From Elusimicrobia bacterium CG1_02_56_21 (GTDB lineage: Bacteria; Elusimicrobiota; Elusimicrobia; Elusimicrobiales; UBA9959): 32,884 nt of DNA. The position numbers were made by a program, and so were the translations under genes. Shown piece by piece: positions 15,221-23,309 of this stretch; the first letter of the stretch is position 1, and each line of letters begins with the position of its first letter. Under the pieces are notes generated by a model. It saw only the letters and a program-made list of their open reading frames with translations, was not told the origin of the DNA and did not search any database. The stretch covers positions 1 to 32,884 of the forward strand of contig MNUR01000035.1 in the NCBI GenBank assembly GCA_001871115.1. Direction: 5' to 3'.

Positions 15221-15259
15221 AAAGCGGACGGTTAATGGCTGGGAAAGGAATAAGGAACT

Positions 15260-16516
15260 ATGGATAATTTTATTATACGCGGCGGCAGGCCGCTGCACGG
15301 ACAGGCAATAATAAGCGGCTCCAAGAACGCCGCGCTGCCGATACTCGCCGCTACGCTGCTTACCAGGGAAAAATGTGAAATAAAAAACGTACCGGAGCTG
15401 ATGGATATAAAGTCCACTTTCGAACTGCTCAATTACCTGGGAAAGAACTGCTTTTACGGCTATGGCAATTTTGTGGCGGAGGAGCATACGCAGCTGAAGC
15501 TGCACGCCCCTTATGACCTGGTGCGCAAAATGCGCGCCTCCGTGCTGGTGGCGGGCCCCCTGCTCGCCCGCTTCAGGAAGGTCCGCTTCTCCCTGCCGGG
15601 CGGCTGCTCAATAGGCATGCGCCCGATAGACATCCACCTGGAGGGCTTTAAGAAACTAGGCGCCGAAGTCGCTTATGAAAAAGGCGACGTGATACTTTCC
15701 GCCAGGAAACTGAAGCCGGGAAAAGTTAAGTTCCGCTTTCCCAGCGTGGGCGCTACCGAGAACCTGATGACCTGCGCCGCCCTGATAGAGGGGACCACCA
15801 CTCTTGAGGGCTGCGCCCGCGAGCCCGAGATTGAAGACCTTGCCGCGGCCCTCAATAAAATGGGCGCGGCTGTGACCGGGGCCGGAACCCCTGTTATAAA
15901 AATAACCGGCGCCGCCAGCCTTAAAGGGCTTAAACACACGGTCATGCCTGACCGCGTGGAGACAGGAACTTTTATGCTGCTTTGCGCGGCCGCCGGCGGC
16001 AGGATAAAACTGCTCAACACCGCGCCTAAAACCCTTGCCGCGCTTATCCGGGCCATGAAAAAGGCGGGCGTAAAAATAAACACTTTCAAGGACTCGATGG
16101 AGATAATAGCGCCACAGGGCCGGCCCAAGCCGGTAAGCGTCGACACTAAGCCCCACCCCGGGTTCCCTACCGACCTGCAGGCGCCCTGGATGGCCTTTAT
16201 GGCCCGCTCAAGCGGCACCTGCGAGGTGCGCGAGCATATTTTTGAGAACCGCTTTATGCAGGCCCCGGAACTCATCCGGATGGGCGCCGATATTACAGTC
16301 CTGGACAGGAAGGCCGTTATTCGCGGGGTTCCGTCACTTCTGGGCGCCCCGGTCATGGCTTCGGACATCCGGGCGGGCGCTGCGATGGTGGTGGCCGCTG
16401 CCGCCGCAAAAGGCAAGAGCGTCGTACGCCGCATTTATCACATAGACCGCGGTTATGAAAAGCTGGAGCATAAACTCAAGGACCTGGGCGTGGACGCTTC
16501 CAGGGTTAAAGCTTAG
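15260..16516 (+). CDS. murA: UDP-N-acetylglucosamine 1-carboxyvinyltransferase
   Basis: MurA transfers enolpyruvate from PEP to UDP-GlcNAc, the first committed step of peptidoglycan synthesis. At 418 aa it is the size of E. coli MurA (419). Visible are the N-terminal SGSKNAALPILAATLL, the active-site loop LPGGCSIGMRPIDIHL with the catalytic Cys at 116 (equivalent to C115, the fosfomycin target, so sensitivity is expected), GATENLMTCAALIEG, and the catalytic Asp region HPGFPTDLQAPWMA. AAGGAAC lies directly before the ATG. The 39-bp gap from prmC suggests one operon. Confidence 0.96.
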   Translation: MDNFIIRGGRPLHGQAIISGSKNAALPILAATLLTREKCEIKNVPELMDIKSTFELLNYLGKNCFYGYGNFVAEEHTQLKLHAPYDLVRKMRASVLVAGPLLARFRKVRFSLPGGCSIGMRPIDIHLEGFKKLGAEVAYEKGDVILSARKLKPGKVKFRFPSVGATENLMTCAALIEGTTTLEGCAREPEIEDLAAALNKMGAAVTGAGTPVIKITGAASLKGLKHTVMPDRVETGTFMLLCAAAGGRIKLLNTAPKTLAALIRAMKKAGVKINTFKDSMEIIAPQGRPKPVSVDTKPHPGFPTDLQAPWMAFMARSSGTCEVREHIFENRFMQAPELIRMGADITVLDRKAVIRGVPSLLGAPVMASDIRAGAAMVVAAAAAKGKSVVRRIYHIDRGYEKLEHKLKDLGVDASRVKA

Positions 16517-16538
16517 CAGCGGTGTTCCGGATTAATCA

Positions 16539-17831
16539 ATGACTTTCGAAGAGGCCAAGGCTAAACTGGTAGAGCGGCAGGACTTCATAAAGAAGGACGG
16601 GCTGGGCCGCGTTTACGCCTGCCTTGAGAGGCTTGGAAATCCTCATCACGGGCTTAAGACGGTCCATGTGACCGGAACCAACGGTAAAGGTTCGGTCTGC
16701 GCTCTTTTTGAAGCCGCTGCGCGGGCCTCCGGACTTAAGACCGGCTTGTTTATTTCACCCCATCTGGTAAATATAACCGAGCGGATAAGTTTTTGCGGGC
16801 AGAATATAGGCGAAGCCGAATTCGCCGGGCTCTTCGGTGAAGTTTTTAAGGCCGGCTCTGACCTGAGCTTTTTCGAACTGGTCACCTGCATGGCTTTTCT
16901 CTTCTTTAAGAGGAAAAAGACGGACCTGGCAGTTATAGAGGTCGGGATAGGCGGGCGTTTCGACACCACTAACGTTCTCCCCAGGCCGGAGCTGAGCGTA
17001 ATAACTTCAGTGGATTATGACCACCAGAAGTACCTGGGCGCTACCCTGGCCGAAATAGCTTCGCAGAAGGCGGGGATAATAAAACCGGGCAGCGTCTGCG
17101 TAGCGCCCCTGCTTTATCCCGAAGCCAGGGCGGAAATTTCCAGGGAAGCCGCGCAGGCGGGAGCACAATGCCATTTTTTTGCGCCTGTTTTTGAGATAGC
17201 GGACAGGGACTGGGAGAACGGAGAGCTCTTTCTTCGCCACAAGAAAACCGGCGAGGTTTACCCCTTCGGCATACTCGGCGAGAACCAGGTCTCAAACGCT
17301 ACCCTTGCCTGGGAGGGGCTGGAGATAATGCGGGGGATGGGCTGGCCTATAAGCCGGGCCCACGTGGCGGCAGGTTTTGCAGCAGTGCGCTGGCCGGGCC
17401 GGTTCCAGTGCCTCACCCGTGTTTTTCCCGCCGGGAAGAAAACCGTTTTTATAGTGGACGGCGCGCATAACGAGGAAGCGGCGCGGGCTTTCTCGGCTAC
17501 CTGGAAGGCTTCGCCTTTCAGCGGCAAACCGGCGGTCTTCCTGGTCGGGATGCTGCAGGATAAGGAACGGCGGCCTATACTTGAGCTGCTTGCCCCGCTG
17601 GCGGATAATTTTGTCTTTACCAGGCCGGACTCGCCGCGCGCCGCCGATCCCTGCGCCCTGGCCGACGAGTTTTCCTCTATAAATCCCGCCGCCGGGGTGG
17701 AAGTTCACGAGGATATAGGCGCGGCGCTTGGTTGCGCGGCGGGGTCGGGGACCGTAGCCGTGCTGGGATCTTTCTACCTGGCCGGCTCGGTCCTGGAAAT
17801 ACTGGGGAGCGCCCAGGCGCGCCCTGACTGA
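16539..17831 (+). CDS. folC: Dihydrofolate synthase / folylpolyglutamate synthase
   Basis: FolC adds glutamate to dihydropteroate and then chains of glutamate to reduced folates. The 430-aa protein belongs to the Mur ligase superfamily: ATP loop VTGTNGKGSV (G46-S52), then KTGLFISPHLVNITERI, the metal/folate block VIEVGIGGRFDTTNV, ITSVDYDHQKYLGATLAEIASQKAGIIKPG and the C-terminal domain with VDGAHNEEAARAF and VGMLQDKE. All signature blocks are present. The start ATG is 22 bp after murA with no strong ribosome binding site. Whether both the DHFS and FPGS activities are retained cannot be told. Confidence 0.94.
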   Translation: MTFEEAKAKLVERQDFIKKDGLGRVYACLERLGNPHHGLKTVHVTGTNGKGSVCALFEAAARASGLKTGLFISPHLVNITERISFCGQNIGEAEFAGLFGEVFKAGSDLSFFELVTCMAFLFFKRKKTDLAVIEVGIGGRFDTTNVLPRPELSVITSVDYDHQKYLGATLAEIASQKAGIIKPGSVCVAPLLYPEARAEISREAAQAGAQCHFFAPVFEIADRDWENGELFLRHKKTGEVYPFGILGENQVSNATLAWEGLEIMRGMGWPISRAHVAAGFAAVRWPGRFQCLTRVFPAGKKTVFIVDGAHNEEAARAFSATWKASPFSGKPAVFLVGMLQDKERRPILELLAPLADNFVFTRPDSPRAADPCALADEFSSINPAAGVEVHEDIGAALGCAAGSGTVAVLGSFYLAGSVLEILGSAQARPD

Positions 17832-17891
17832 TGACAGGGCTCCGGACAGCATTCGGGGAGAGCCGGTTTTGTTCTGAACGCGGCTCGCGTT
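17821..17891 (+). other. Two hairpins at and after the folC stop
   Basis: GCCCTG (17821-17826) pairs with CAGGGC (17835-17840) across the folC TGA (17829-17831). AACGCG (17877-17882) pairs with CGCGTT (17886-17891). Neither has a U-tract. They may mark 3'-end processing or weak pausing between folC and the kinase gene. Confidence 0.35.
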
Positions 17892-17924
17892 TACTAATCG
17901 CTTGATATTTTTCACGGAGATATT

Positions 17925-18869
17925 ATGCTCGGAATCGGCATAGACATCGGCGGAACCAATACTAAACTGGTGGTAGTGAACCGCGCGGGTAAACTTCTGG
18001 CCGGCGAGAGGTTCCGTACCGAGGCTTCAAAAGGCCCGGCTTTCTTTATCAAGCGCCTGGGCGTTATAGTGGCGGGCTTCAGGCGCGACTACGGCCGCCA
18101 GCTGGTTTCCATAGGCATCGGGGCGGCGGGAGACGTGGACCCCGAGCGGGGGATTCTCCGCTTTTCCCCTAACCTGGCCTGGCATTCGGTAAAGATCGCG
18201 GGGCCGCTGGAGAAACTTACCGGCCTGCCTTGCGCCATGGAGAACGACGCTAATATGGCCGCCTGGGGCGCTTACGAGATAGACCTTGCAAGGAAAACCG
18301 AGGATATCCTTACTTTGACTCTGGGCACCGGGATCGGTTCCGGGCTGATACTCGGAGGAAAGCTTTACCACGGGGCTATGGGCAGCGCGGGAGAGGCCGG
18401 GCATCTTAAAATAGAACCCAAAGGCCGTCTTTGCCATTGCGGGGGCCGGGGCTGCCTGGAGGCCTACTGCGGAAGCTATGCCATTATGGCCAGGGCCCGG
18501 GAGCTGATAAAGAATGAAGGGGCTTTTGTTAAAAAGTTCGCCCCTCCCGGCCGCGAGAGATTCAATACTATGTGCCTGACCAATGCGGCGGCGGCAGGCC
18601 ACGCGGCGGCCCGCAGGGTCTGGAGAGAGATGGGTCATAACCTTGGAACCGGGCTGGCAGGACTTATCCTGGTTCTTAATCCCGGCTGCGTTGTGCTGAC
18701 CGGAGGAGTTTCCAGGGCGCGCAAATGGTTCCTCCCTGCCCTGAAGAAAGTTCTTAACACCCAGCAGATCTGTACGCCTTTTAAAAAGGTGAAGATACGC
18801 ATTTCCGACAATGCGGACCTTGGCTCCTACGGAGCGGCGCTTTTCGGCTTGGAGCGCGGGCTTAAATAA
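17925..18869 (+). CDS. ROK-family sugar kinase, probably glucokinase
   Basis: A 314-aa cytosolic ATP-dependent hexose kinase. It has the N-terminal phosphate loop GIDIGGTNTK (D7), the sugar-binding ENDAN with catalytic D108, LGTGIGSGLILGG, GEAGH (H160, zinc ligand) and the ROK zinc motif CHCGGRGCLEAY (C170, C172, C177), followed by the adenosine motif VVLTGGVS. There is no N-terminal DNA-binding domain, so it is an enzyme and not a NagC/Mlc-type repressor. The DNA/sugar motifs fit glucokinase best; N-acetylglucosamine or N-acetylmannosamine kinase cannot be excluded. An ACGGAGAT ribosome binding site precedes the ATG. Confidence 0.88.
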   Translation: MLGIGIDIGGTNTKLVVVNRAGKLLAGERFRTEASKGPAFFIKRLGVIVAGFRRDYGRQLVSIGIGAAGDVDPERGILRFSPNLAWHSVKIAGPLEKLTGLPCAMENDANMAAWGAYEIDLARKTEDILTLTLGTGIGSGLILGGKLYHGAMGSAGEAGHLKIEPKGRLCHCGGRGCLEAYCGSYAIMARARELIKNEGAFVKKFAPPGRERFNTMCLTNAAAAGHAAARRVWREMGHNLGTGLAGLILVLNPGCVVLTGGVSRARKWFLPALKKVLNTQQICTPFKKVKIRISDNADLGSYGAALFGLERGLK

Positions 18870-18921
18870 GGATCGGGAATCAGGGATCAAGATTCTAGAC
18901 GGCGGCTGTCAGCCTGAATTG

Positions 18922-21009
18922 ATGAACAGAAAAATATTTATTGCGCTTTTTATTCTGGCGGGAGCGGCTTTGAAAGCCGCGGCCTATGAGCTGCCGTCCT
19001 CCACCGGTACGCACCGGGTCCGCTTTGGGGCGGACGCCGCCAAGTTTAACGAATACACCCGTGCCATAGACCTGGAGGGGAATGTAAAGCTGGAGGAGAT
19101 CTCGGCGGACGGGAAACAGCAGAAACTTATCAGGGCCAGGGAACTCACCGTCAATATGGCCAGCCGCACCGTTGTCGCGCCGTCCGATTTTGTAATGGAC
19201 GACGATACCGGCACGATATACGGGAAAAGCGGGTTCATGGACTACGGCAATGATTCCGGTTTTATAAAAGGCGGGCGGTTCCTTCATAAGAATTTTATTT
19301 TCAGCGGCCGGTCCATAAAGTTCGACAAGGACGGTTATGTTTACAAGCGGGCCAGCCTCACCACCTGCGACGAGGAGCCCCCGCATTACCAGCTGCGGGC
19401 CTCGCGTATCTACCTCGCCCCGGAGCGCTATTTCCTGGCCTATAACACGGTCTTCTTTGTAGGACAGATCCCGGTGTTCTATTTCCCGATTATTTATAAG
19501 CCGTTCGGCGGCGGGACGCCTTTTGTAAGCAGTTTTTACCCGGGCTACGACGAGCGCAACGGGTTCTTTATTAAATCCAATTATGTTTACAGGCTTAGCC
19601 CTGAAACCCGGATAAAAGCCTACCTGGATTATTTCGCCAGGCGCGGCATAGGTACCGGCGGCGAGCTGGATTACCGCAAGCCCGGAAAAAACATCAGCGA
19701 CGTCTCCGTTTACCGCATAAAAGAATCCGGCACCGACAAGGACCGCTGGGGCGTGAACGGCGGCTACTGGCACTCTTTCAACAAGTTCAACGAATCCGAC
19801 ACGGCCCGGTATTACAGCCAGTCTTTCTTCCGCCTGCTGTCCGACCCGTCTTTTAATAACGATTTCTTCCGCACCAACCCTTTTGCTATCAGCCCGGACA
19901 AGCAGGCCAGCCTGGCTTTTACGCGCAGTACTAACTATACCGTCACCCGCCTCAGCGTATACGGCAGGGACGAGCGTTCCTCCACAGATACGGCAAAATT
20001 CGTCAAGTCCTATGAATCGGCCCCGCGGCTGGATTTTAATACGGTTCCGTTCAGGCTGCTTCGCGTGCCCGTGCTTAACTCTTTTTCCGGTTTTTTTGAG
20101 AACGTTAAAGAGCCCGGCGTCCGCTATTATCAGAAGAAAGGCCGGGCCGTCTGGACCGTCTCAAAAACCGTGCCCCTCAGCCGCAGGGTAATACTCTCCC
20201 CTTCCATTTTTTACGACCAATCGGTGTTTCTTTCCACCTCCGCCGCGGAGAGTAATTCATGGATAGGCCGGTACGGCGGTAATTTCAATGTCCGCTACGA
20301 CAGGCTCTGGGGTTCGATGGACCTGCGCTATTCCTATATGCGCCGGCTGCATAAAAACAAGCCCTATGACGACGCGGGCGCGCCGGATAAGGGCCAGGAA
20401 ACCGGGTCGGTCTACGCCGACCTGTTCATAATGCCGAGGCATAACGCTTATTTCAGGGCGCGCACTTCCTATGACCTAAGGAATTATTTTACGGCCTCCT
20501 TCACGGACCGGATGACGCCGCTGATCACTGAAGTTTATTACGCGCCGCGTCCCTCTCTGGACCTATACGCCGAGGACTCATACAGCTTTGCCTCCGGCAA
20601 CCGCAGTTTTGTCACCCAGGCTACGGTAGGGGGCAAGGAGTCCTATGTAGGGGTCGGGCTTGCCAACTACAGTACCGACTCCCGGGCCTGGGTGGTCAGC
20701 AATACCCTGGGTTTCAGGCCCTGGAAGAATTCCAGGTGGCGGGCGGAAGCCGTGCTGCGCTACAGGCTGGTCCCGAACGGTTATTTCAAGTACGAGTCCT
20801 TCAGGTTCTTCGAGAAAGCGGTTACGCTATACAGGGATTTCCACGATTTCAGGACAAGCTGGGATTTCAGGGTGCGTTCCGGCGGGGTTAATGAATTCTT
20901 TTTCTTTGTTAATCTGAAGATGAACGACCCGGCGCGCTACGACAGTCTGGAGGAGAAGTCCCGGCAGTTCTGGCACCCCTGGAGGCAGGAAGGTGCGGTC
21001 AGAGACTAG
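18922..21009 (+). CDS. lptD: LptD/OstA-like outer-membrane LPS assembly protein
   Basis: LptD is the beta-barrel that inserts LPS into the outer leaflet of the outer membrane. The frame is open from an ATG at 18811 inside the preceding gene, but residues from 18922 form a proper signal peptide (MNRKIFIALFILAGAALKAAAYE), so 695 aa are called. Residues ~30-170 look like the OstA/LptA jellyroll (NVKLEE, LTVNMASRTVVAP, GTIYGKSGF, ASLTTCDEEPPHYQL). The barrel entrance follows with the family-typical GQIPVFYFPIIYKPFGGG, and the rest (about 220-695) is alternating aromatic beta-strand sequence. It ends in WHPWRQEGAVRD, not a terminal aromatic, unlike many barrels. It starts 52 bp after the kinase gene. 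Confidence 0.82.
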   Translation: MNRKIFIALFILAGAALKAAAYELPSSTGTHRVRFGADAAKFNEYTRAIDLEGNVKLEEISADGKQQKLIRARELTVNMASRTVVAPSDFVMDDDTGTIYGKSGFMDYGNDSGFIKGGRFLHKNFIFSGRSIKFDKDGYVYKRASLTTCDEEPPHYQLRASRIYLAPERYFLAYNTVFFVGQIPVFYFPIIYKPFGGGTPFVSSFYPGYDERNGFFIKSNYVYRLSPETRIKAYLDYFARRGIGTGGELDYRKPGKNISDVSVYRIKESGTDKDRWGVNGGYWHSFNKFNESDTARYYSQSFFRLLSDPSFNNDFFRTNPFAISPDKQASLAFTRSTNYTVTRLSVYGRDERSSTDTAKFVKSYESAPRLDFNTVPFRLLRVPVLNSFSGFFENVKEPGVRYYQKKGRAVWTVSKTVPLSRRVILSPSIFYDQSVFLSTSAAESNSWIGRYGGNFNVRYDRLWGSMDLRYSYMRRLHKNKPYDDAGAPDKGQETGSVYADLFIMPRHNAYFRARTSYDLRNYFTASFTDRMTPLITEVYYAPRPSLDLYAEDSYSFASGNRSFVTQATVGGKESYVGVGLANYSTDSRAWVVSNTLGFRPWKNSRWRAEAVLRYRLVPNGYFKYESFRFFEKAVTLYRDFHDFRTSWDFRVRSGGVNEFFFFVNLKMNDPARYDSLEEKSRQFWHPWRQEGAVRD

Positions 21010-21011
21010 GG

Positions 21012-21138
21012 CCTGGACTGGGACCGGATTAGCAAAACCCTGCCGGAGCCCTGAGCTTACGTAAGCGCGAAGGGCGAGGCGGGGAAGGGCGAGCACGGTG
21101 TGCGAGACCCTGTTTTTGCGTTCCGGCCCCAGTCCAGG
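21012..21138. repeat. 127-bp inverted-repeat element with branched secondary structure (ERIC/MITE-like candidate)
   Basis: The outer arms CCTGGACTGGGACCGGA (21012-21028) and TCCGGCCCCAGTCCAGG (21122-21138) pair at 16 of 17 positions. Inside, GCAAAAC (21032-21038) pairs with GTTTTTGC (21112-21119) with one bulge. Arm A is CCCTGCC (21038-21044) with GGCGGGG (21078-21084), then GCCCT (21048-21052) with AGGGC (21071-21075), capped by the perfect palindrome GCTTACGTAAGC (21055-21066). Arm B is AGGG...CCCT enclosing GCAC-ggt-GTGC (near 21093-21103). AAGGGCGA is repeated at 21070 and 21085. The whole is a three-way-junction shape, more like a structured RNA or mobile repeat than a terminator. Confidence 0.7.
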
Positions 21139-21213
21139 TCCCCGTCAGTAACAGGGGAATTTAAAGTTTATTTTTAAAATGATAAACTATATTTTTAAGA
21201 GAGGCTGAAAATT

Positions 21214-22173
21214 ATGAAAAAACCGCTTTGGCTGGTTACAGGGGGGGCCGGGTTCATCGGCTCCAATATCGTAGAGGAATTGCTGCGCAGGAAGTTCCGC
21301 GTGCGCGTGTTTGATAATTTTTCCACCGGCAAGAAAGAAAACCTTGCGCCTTTCGCCGGCAAGTACGAACTGGTGAAAGGCGACCTGCGGGAGCCCAAAG
21401 ACCTTAAGAAGGCCATGAAGGGCGTTACTTATGTCCTGCACCAGGCGGCTTTCCGCTCTGTCCCCAAGTCGGTGGATAATCCGCGCGCCGCCAACGACAA
21501 TAACGCTACCGGCACGCTGAACGCCCTGATGGCCGCTAAAGAGGCCGGGGTAAAGCGGTTCGTATACGCCGCCACAAGCTCGGCCTACGGCGAGTGTAAT
21601 ATTTTCCCGCAGAAAGAAACGCTGCCGACCGCGCCCATTTCCCCTTACGCGGTAAGCAAACTGGCCGGCGAGCATTACTGCCACGTCTACGCCAAAACCT
21701 ACGGCCTTGAGACCGTCGCGCTGCGCTACTTTAATGTTTTCGGGCCCAGGCAGAACCCCGAGTCCGTCTATTCGGCCGTGATCCCGCGCTTTATGGAGCT
21801 CGCCGTGCAGGGTAAACCGCTGGAAATACACTGGGACGGCAGGCAGTCGCGCGATTTTACTTTTATCGCCAACGTGGTGGACGGAAATATCCGCGCCGCG
21901 CTCGCGCCTTCCAGGGTTTCCGGGCTTACGATAAATGTTGCCACCGGAACTAATATCTCCCTCCTGGATATCGCGCGGGAGCTTGAAAAGGTCACAGGAC
22001 GGAAGATAGCTAAAACTTTTTCTCCCCGGCGCAAGGGCGACATCCGCAAGACTTTTTCCGATATCTCCAGGGCCCGCAAAGAGCTCGGCTACCGGCCCCT
22101 GGTAGGTTTTCCGGAAGGGCTTAAGCTTACCTGGGAATATTTTTCATCCAGGTTTCAGGGGGCCAGGAAATGA
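21214..22173 (+). CDS. NAD-dependent nucleotide-sugar epimerase (extended SDR, UDP-GlcNAc/UDP-Glc 4-epimerase type)
   Basis: A 319-aa cytosolic extended short-chain dehydrogenase. It has the NAD-binding loop VTGGAGFIGSN (from residue 8), D34 in VFDNFSTG for the adenosine ribose, the catalytic Ser in AATSSAYG, and the Tyr/Lys pair in PISPYAVSKLAGE (Y145, K149). ALRYFNVFGPRQNPESVYSAVIPRF is typical of the WbpP/TviC-like 4-epimerases acting on UDP-GlcNAc. A dehydratase or GalE specificity is possible. Such enzymes supply sugars for LPS or surface glycans, which fits the LptD-like neighbour. The start follows GAGAGGCT, and the gene overlaps tdk by ATGA. Confidence 0.88.
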   Translation: MKKPLWLVTGGAGFIGSNIVEELLRRKFRVRVFDNFSTGKKENLAPFAGKYELVKGDLREPKDLKKAMKGVTYVLHQAAFRSVPKSVDNPRAANDNNATGTLNALMAAKEAGVKRFVYAATSSAYGECNIFPQKETLPTAPISPYAVSKLAGEHYCHVYAKTYGLETVALRYFNVFGPRQNPESVYSAVIPRFMELAVQGKPLEIHWDGRQSRDFTFIANVVDGNIRAALAPSRVSGLTINVATGTNISLLDIARELEKVTGRKIAKTFSPRRKGDIRKTFSDISRARKELGYRPLVGFPEGLKLTWEYFSSRFQGARK

Positions 22174-22733
22174 TATTCAACGTTTCATCTTCATCCGGCT
22201 GGATAGAAGTGGTATGCGGCAGCATGTTCTCCGGTAAAACCCAGGAGCTGATACGGCGCCTTAAGCTGGCGAGCATAGCCAGGCAGAAAGTACAGGTTTT
22301 TAATTCCCATCTGGACGTGCGGTATTCCAAGGAGCACCTTGTCTCGCACGACAAGTCCACCCTTGCCGCCACGCCGGTTAAGACCGCTAAGGAAATACTT
22401 AAAGAAGTCGCCAAAGACGCCCAGGTTATAGGGATAGACGAAGCCCATTTCTTCGGAGAAGAGATAGTTGAAGTGGCTCAGAAACTAGCGAATTCGGGCC
22501 GCCGGGTAATAGTGGCGGGCCTGGACCAGGACTACCGCGGGGAACCCTTCTCCAATATGGCGAAACTTATGGCCGTTTCCGAGTTCGTAACCAAGAACCT
22601 GGCTATCTGCATGGTCTGCGGCAATCCTGCCCATTACAGTCAGCGCCTGACGGATTCTGGCCGCCGGATAGAAGTCGGCGCCGGCGATAAATACGAGGCC
22701 CGCTGCAGGAAATGTTTCCAGCCGGAGAAGTAA
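22170..22733 (+). CDS. tdk: Thymidine kinase (TK1 type)
   Basis: Tdk phosphorylates thymidine with ATP in the salvage route to dTMP. The 187-aa protein shows the P-loop GSMFSGKT (17-24), the catalytic Glu in GIDEAHFF (E91), the lid/substrate region AGLDQDYRGEPFSNM, and a structural zinc site CMVC (C147, C150) with CRKC (C179, C182). Length and all motifs are those of the tetrameric TK1 family. It overlaps the epimerase gene by 4 bp and is followed after 3 bp by a transposase-derived ORF. In Firmicutes tdk sits with rho-rpmE-prfA-prmC; here it lies about 8 kb from that group. Confidence 0.96.
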   Translation: MIFNVSSSSGWIEVVCGSMFSGKTQELIRRLKLASIARQKVQVFNSHLDVRYSKEHLVSHDKSTLAATPVKTAKEILKEVAKDAQVIGIDEAHFFGEEIVEVAQKLANSGRRVIVAGLDQDYRGEPFSNMAKLMAVSEFVTKNLAICMVCGNPAHYSQRLTDSGRRIEVGAGDKYEARCRKCFQPEK

Positions 22734-22736
22734 ACT

Positions 22737-23234
22737 ATGTACCGGTCCGAAAAATTCAACCCTTCGCTGTTCGGAAAAATGTTCCACCTGGGCTCCAAGC
22801 TTTCGGGGGCTAACCGCTGGCTTAAGCTTGCTGAGATCCTGCCCTGGGAGAAGCTGGACGCCGCTTACGGCGGCTATTTCTCTTCCGGCTCCGGCAGGCC
22901 CGCTAAAGATTCCCGGCTGGTCTGCGGCCTTCTGGTGGTCAAGCGGCTTAAAAACCTGTCGGATGAGGACGCAGTAGCCGAGATGATGGAGAGCCCGTAT
23001 ATACAGGCGTTCTGCGGTAATGAGTATTTTGCGCTAGAGGACGTTATAAACCCGGGAATACTTTCGGAACGCCGCAAGCGCCTCGGCCCGGAGTTCTTCG
23101 CCCTCCTGGAAGAAGGGCTCTCGGCCGCGCTCAAGGCGAATAAAGACCTTAAATTCCGCTCTTCCCGTACACCCGCCCCCGAGGAATGTTTCTGGTCTTC
23201 GGCGCTGGCAAAGATCCGTTCCCTGTTTAAATAA
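22737..23234 (+). CDS. Stand-alone DUF772-type N-terminal domain of an IS5/IS1182-like transposase
   Basis: A 165-aa protein. Residues ~31-93 (LAEILPWEKLDAAY, GRPAKDSRLVCGLLVVKRL, LSDEDAVAEMMESPYIQAFCG) match the helical DUF772 domain that opens IS5- and IS1182-family transposases and binds the element ends. After about residue 105 the sequence ends with EERRKR-like helices and a short basic tail. The DDE catalytic domain that should follow is absent: the frame closes at 23234 and a terminator follows at once. It starts 3 bp after tdk and has codon use like its neighbours. It is either a truncated remnant or a DNA-binding domain retained by the host. Confidence 0.8.
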   Translation: MYRSEKFNPSLFGKMFHLGSKLSGANRWLKLAEILPWEKLDAAYGGYFSSGSGRPAKDSRLVCGLLVVKRLKNLSDEDAVAEMMESPYIQAFCGNEYFALEDVINPGILSERRKRLGPEFFALLEEGLSAALKANKDLKFRSSRTPAPEECFWSSALAKIRSLFK

Positions 23235-23252
23235 TATCCCGACAGGGCCAAG

Positions 23253-23288
23253 ATAAAAGAAGCGGAACAACAGTTCCGCTTCTTTTAT
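23253..23288. terminator. Bidirectional intrinsic terminator
   Basis: ATAAAAGAAGCGGAAC (23253-23268) pairs perfectly over 16 bp with GTTCCGCTTCTTTTAT (23273-23288) around a 4-nt AACA loop. The A-rich and T-rich flanks make it work on both strands. It sits between the convergent transposase-domain gene (plus) and tolB (minus). Confidence 0.92.
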
Positions 23289-23309
23289 TTATGCGCACTG
23301 CGTTTTAGT

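Noticed and set aside
21012-21138. Calling the 127-bp element a true ERIC repeat
   Set aside because: Only a short palindromic core (GAGCTTAC...TAAG) resembles ERIC. The arms and the rest differ, and ERIC is known from gamma-proteobacteria.
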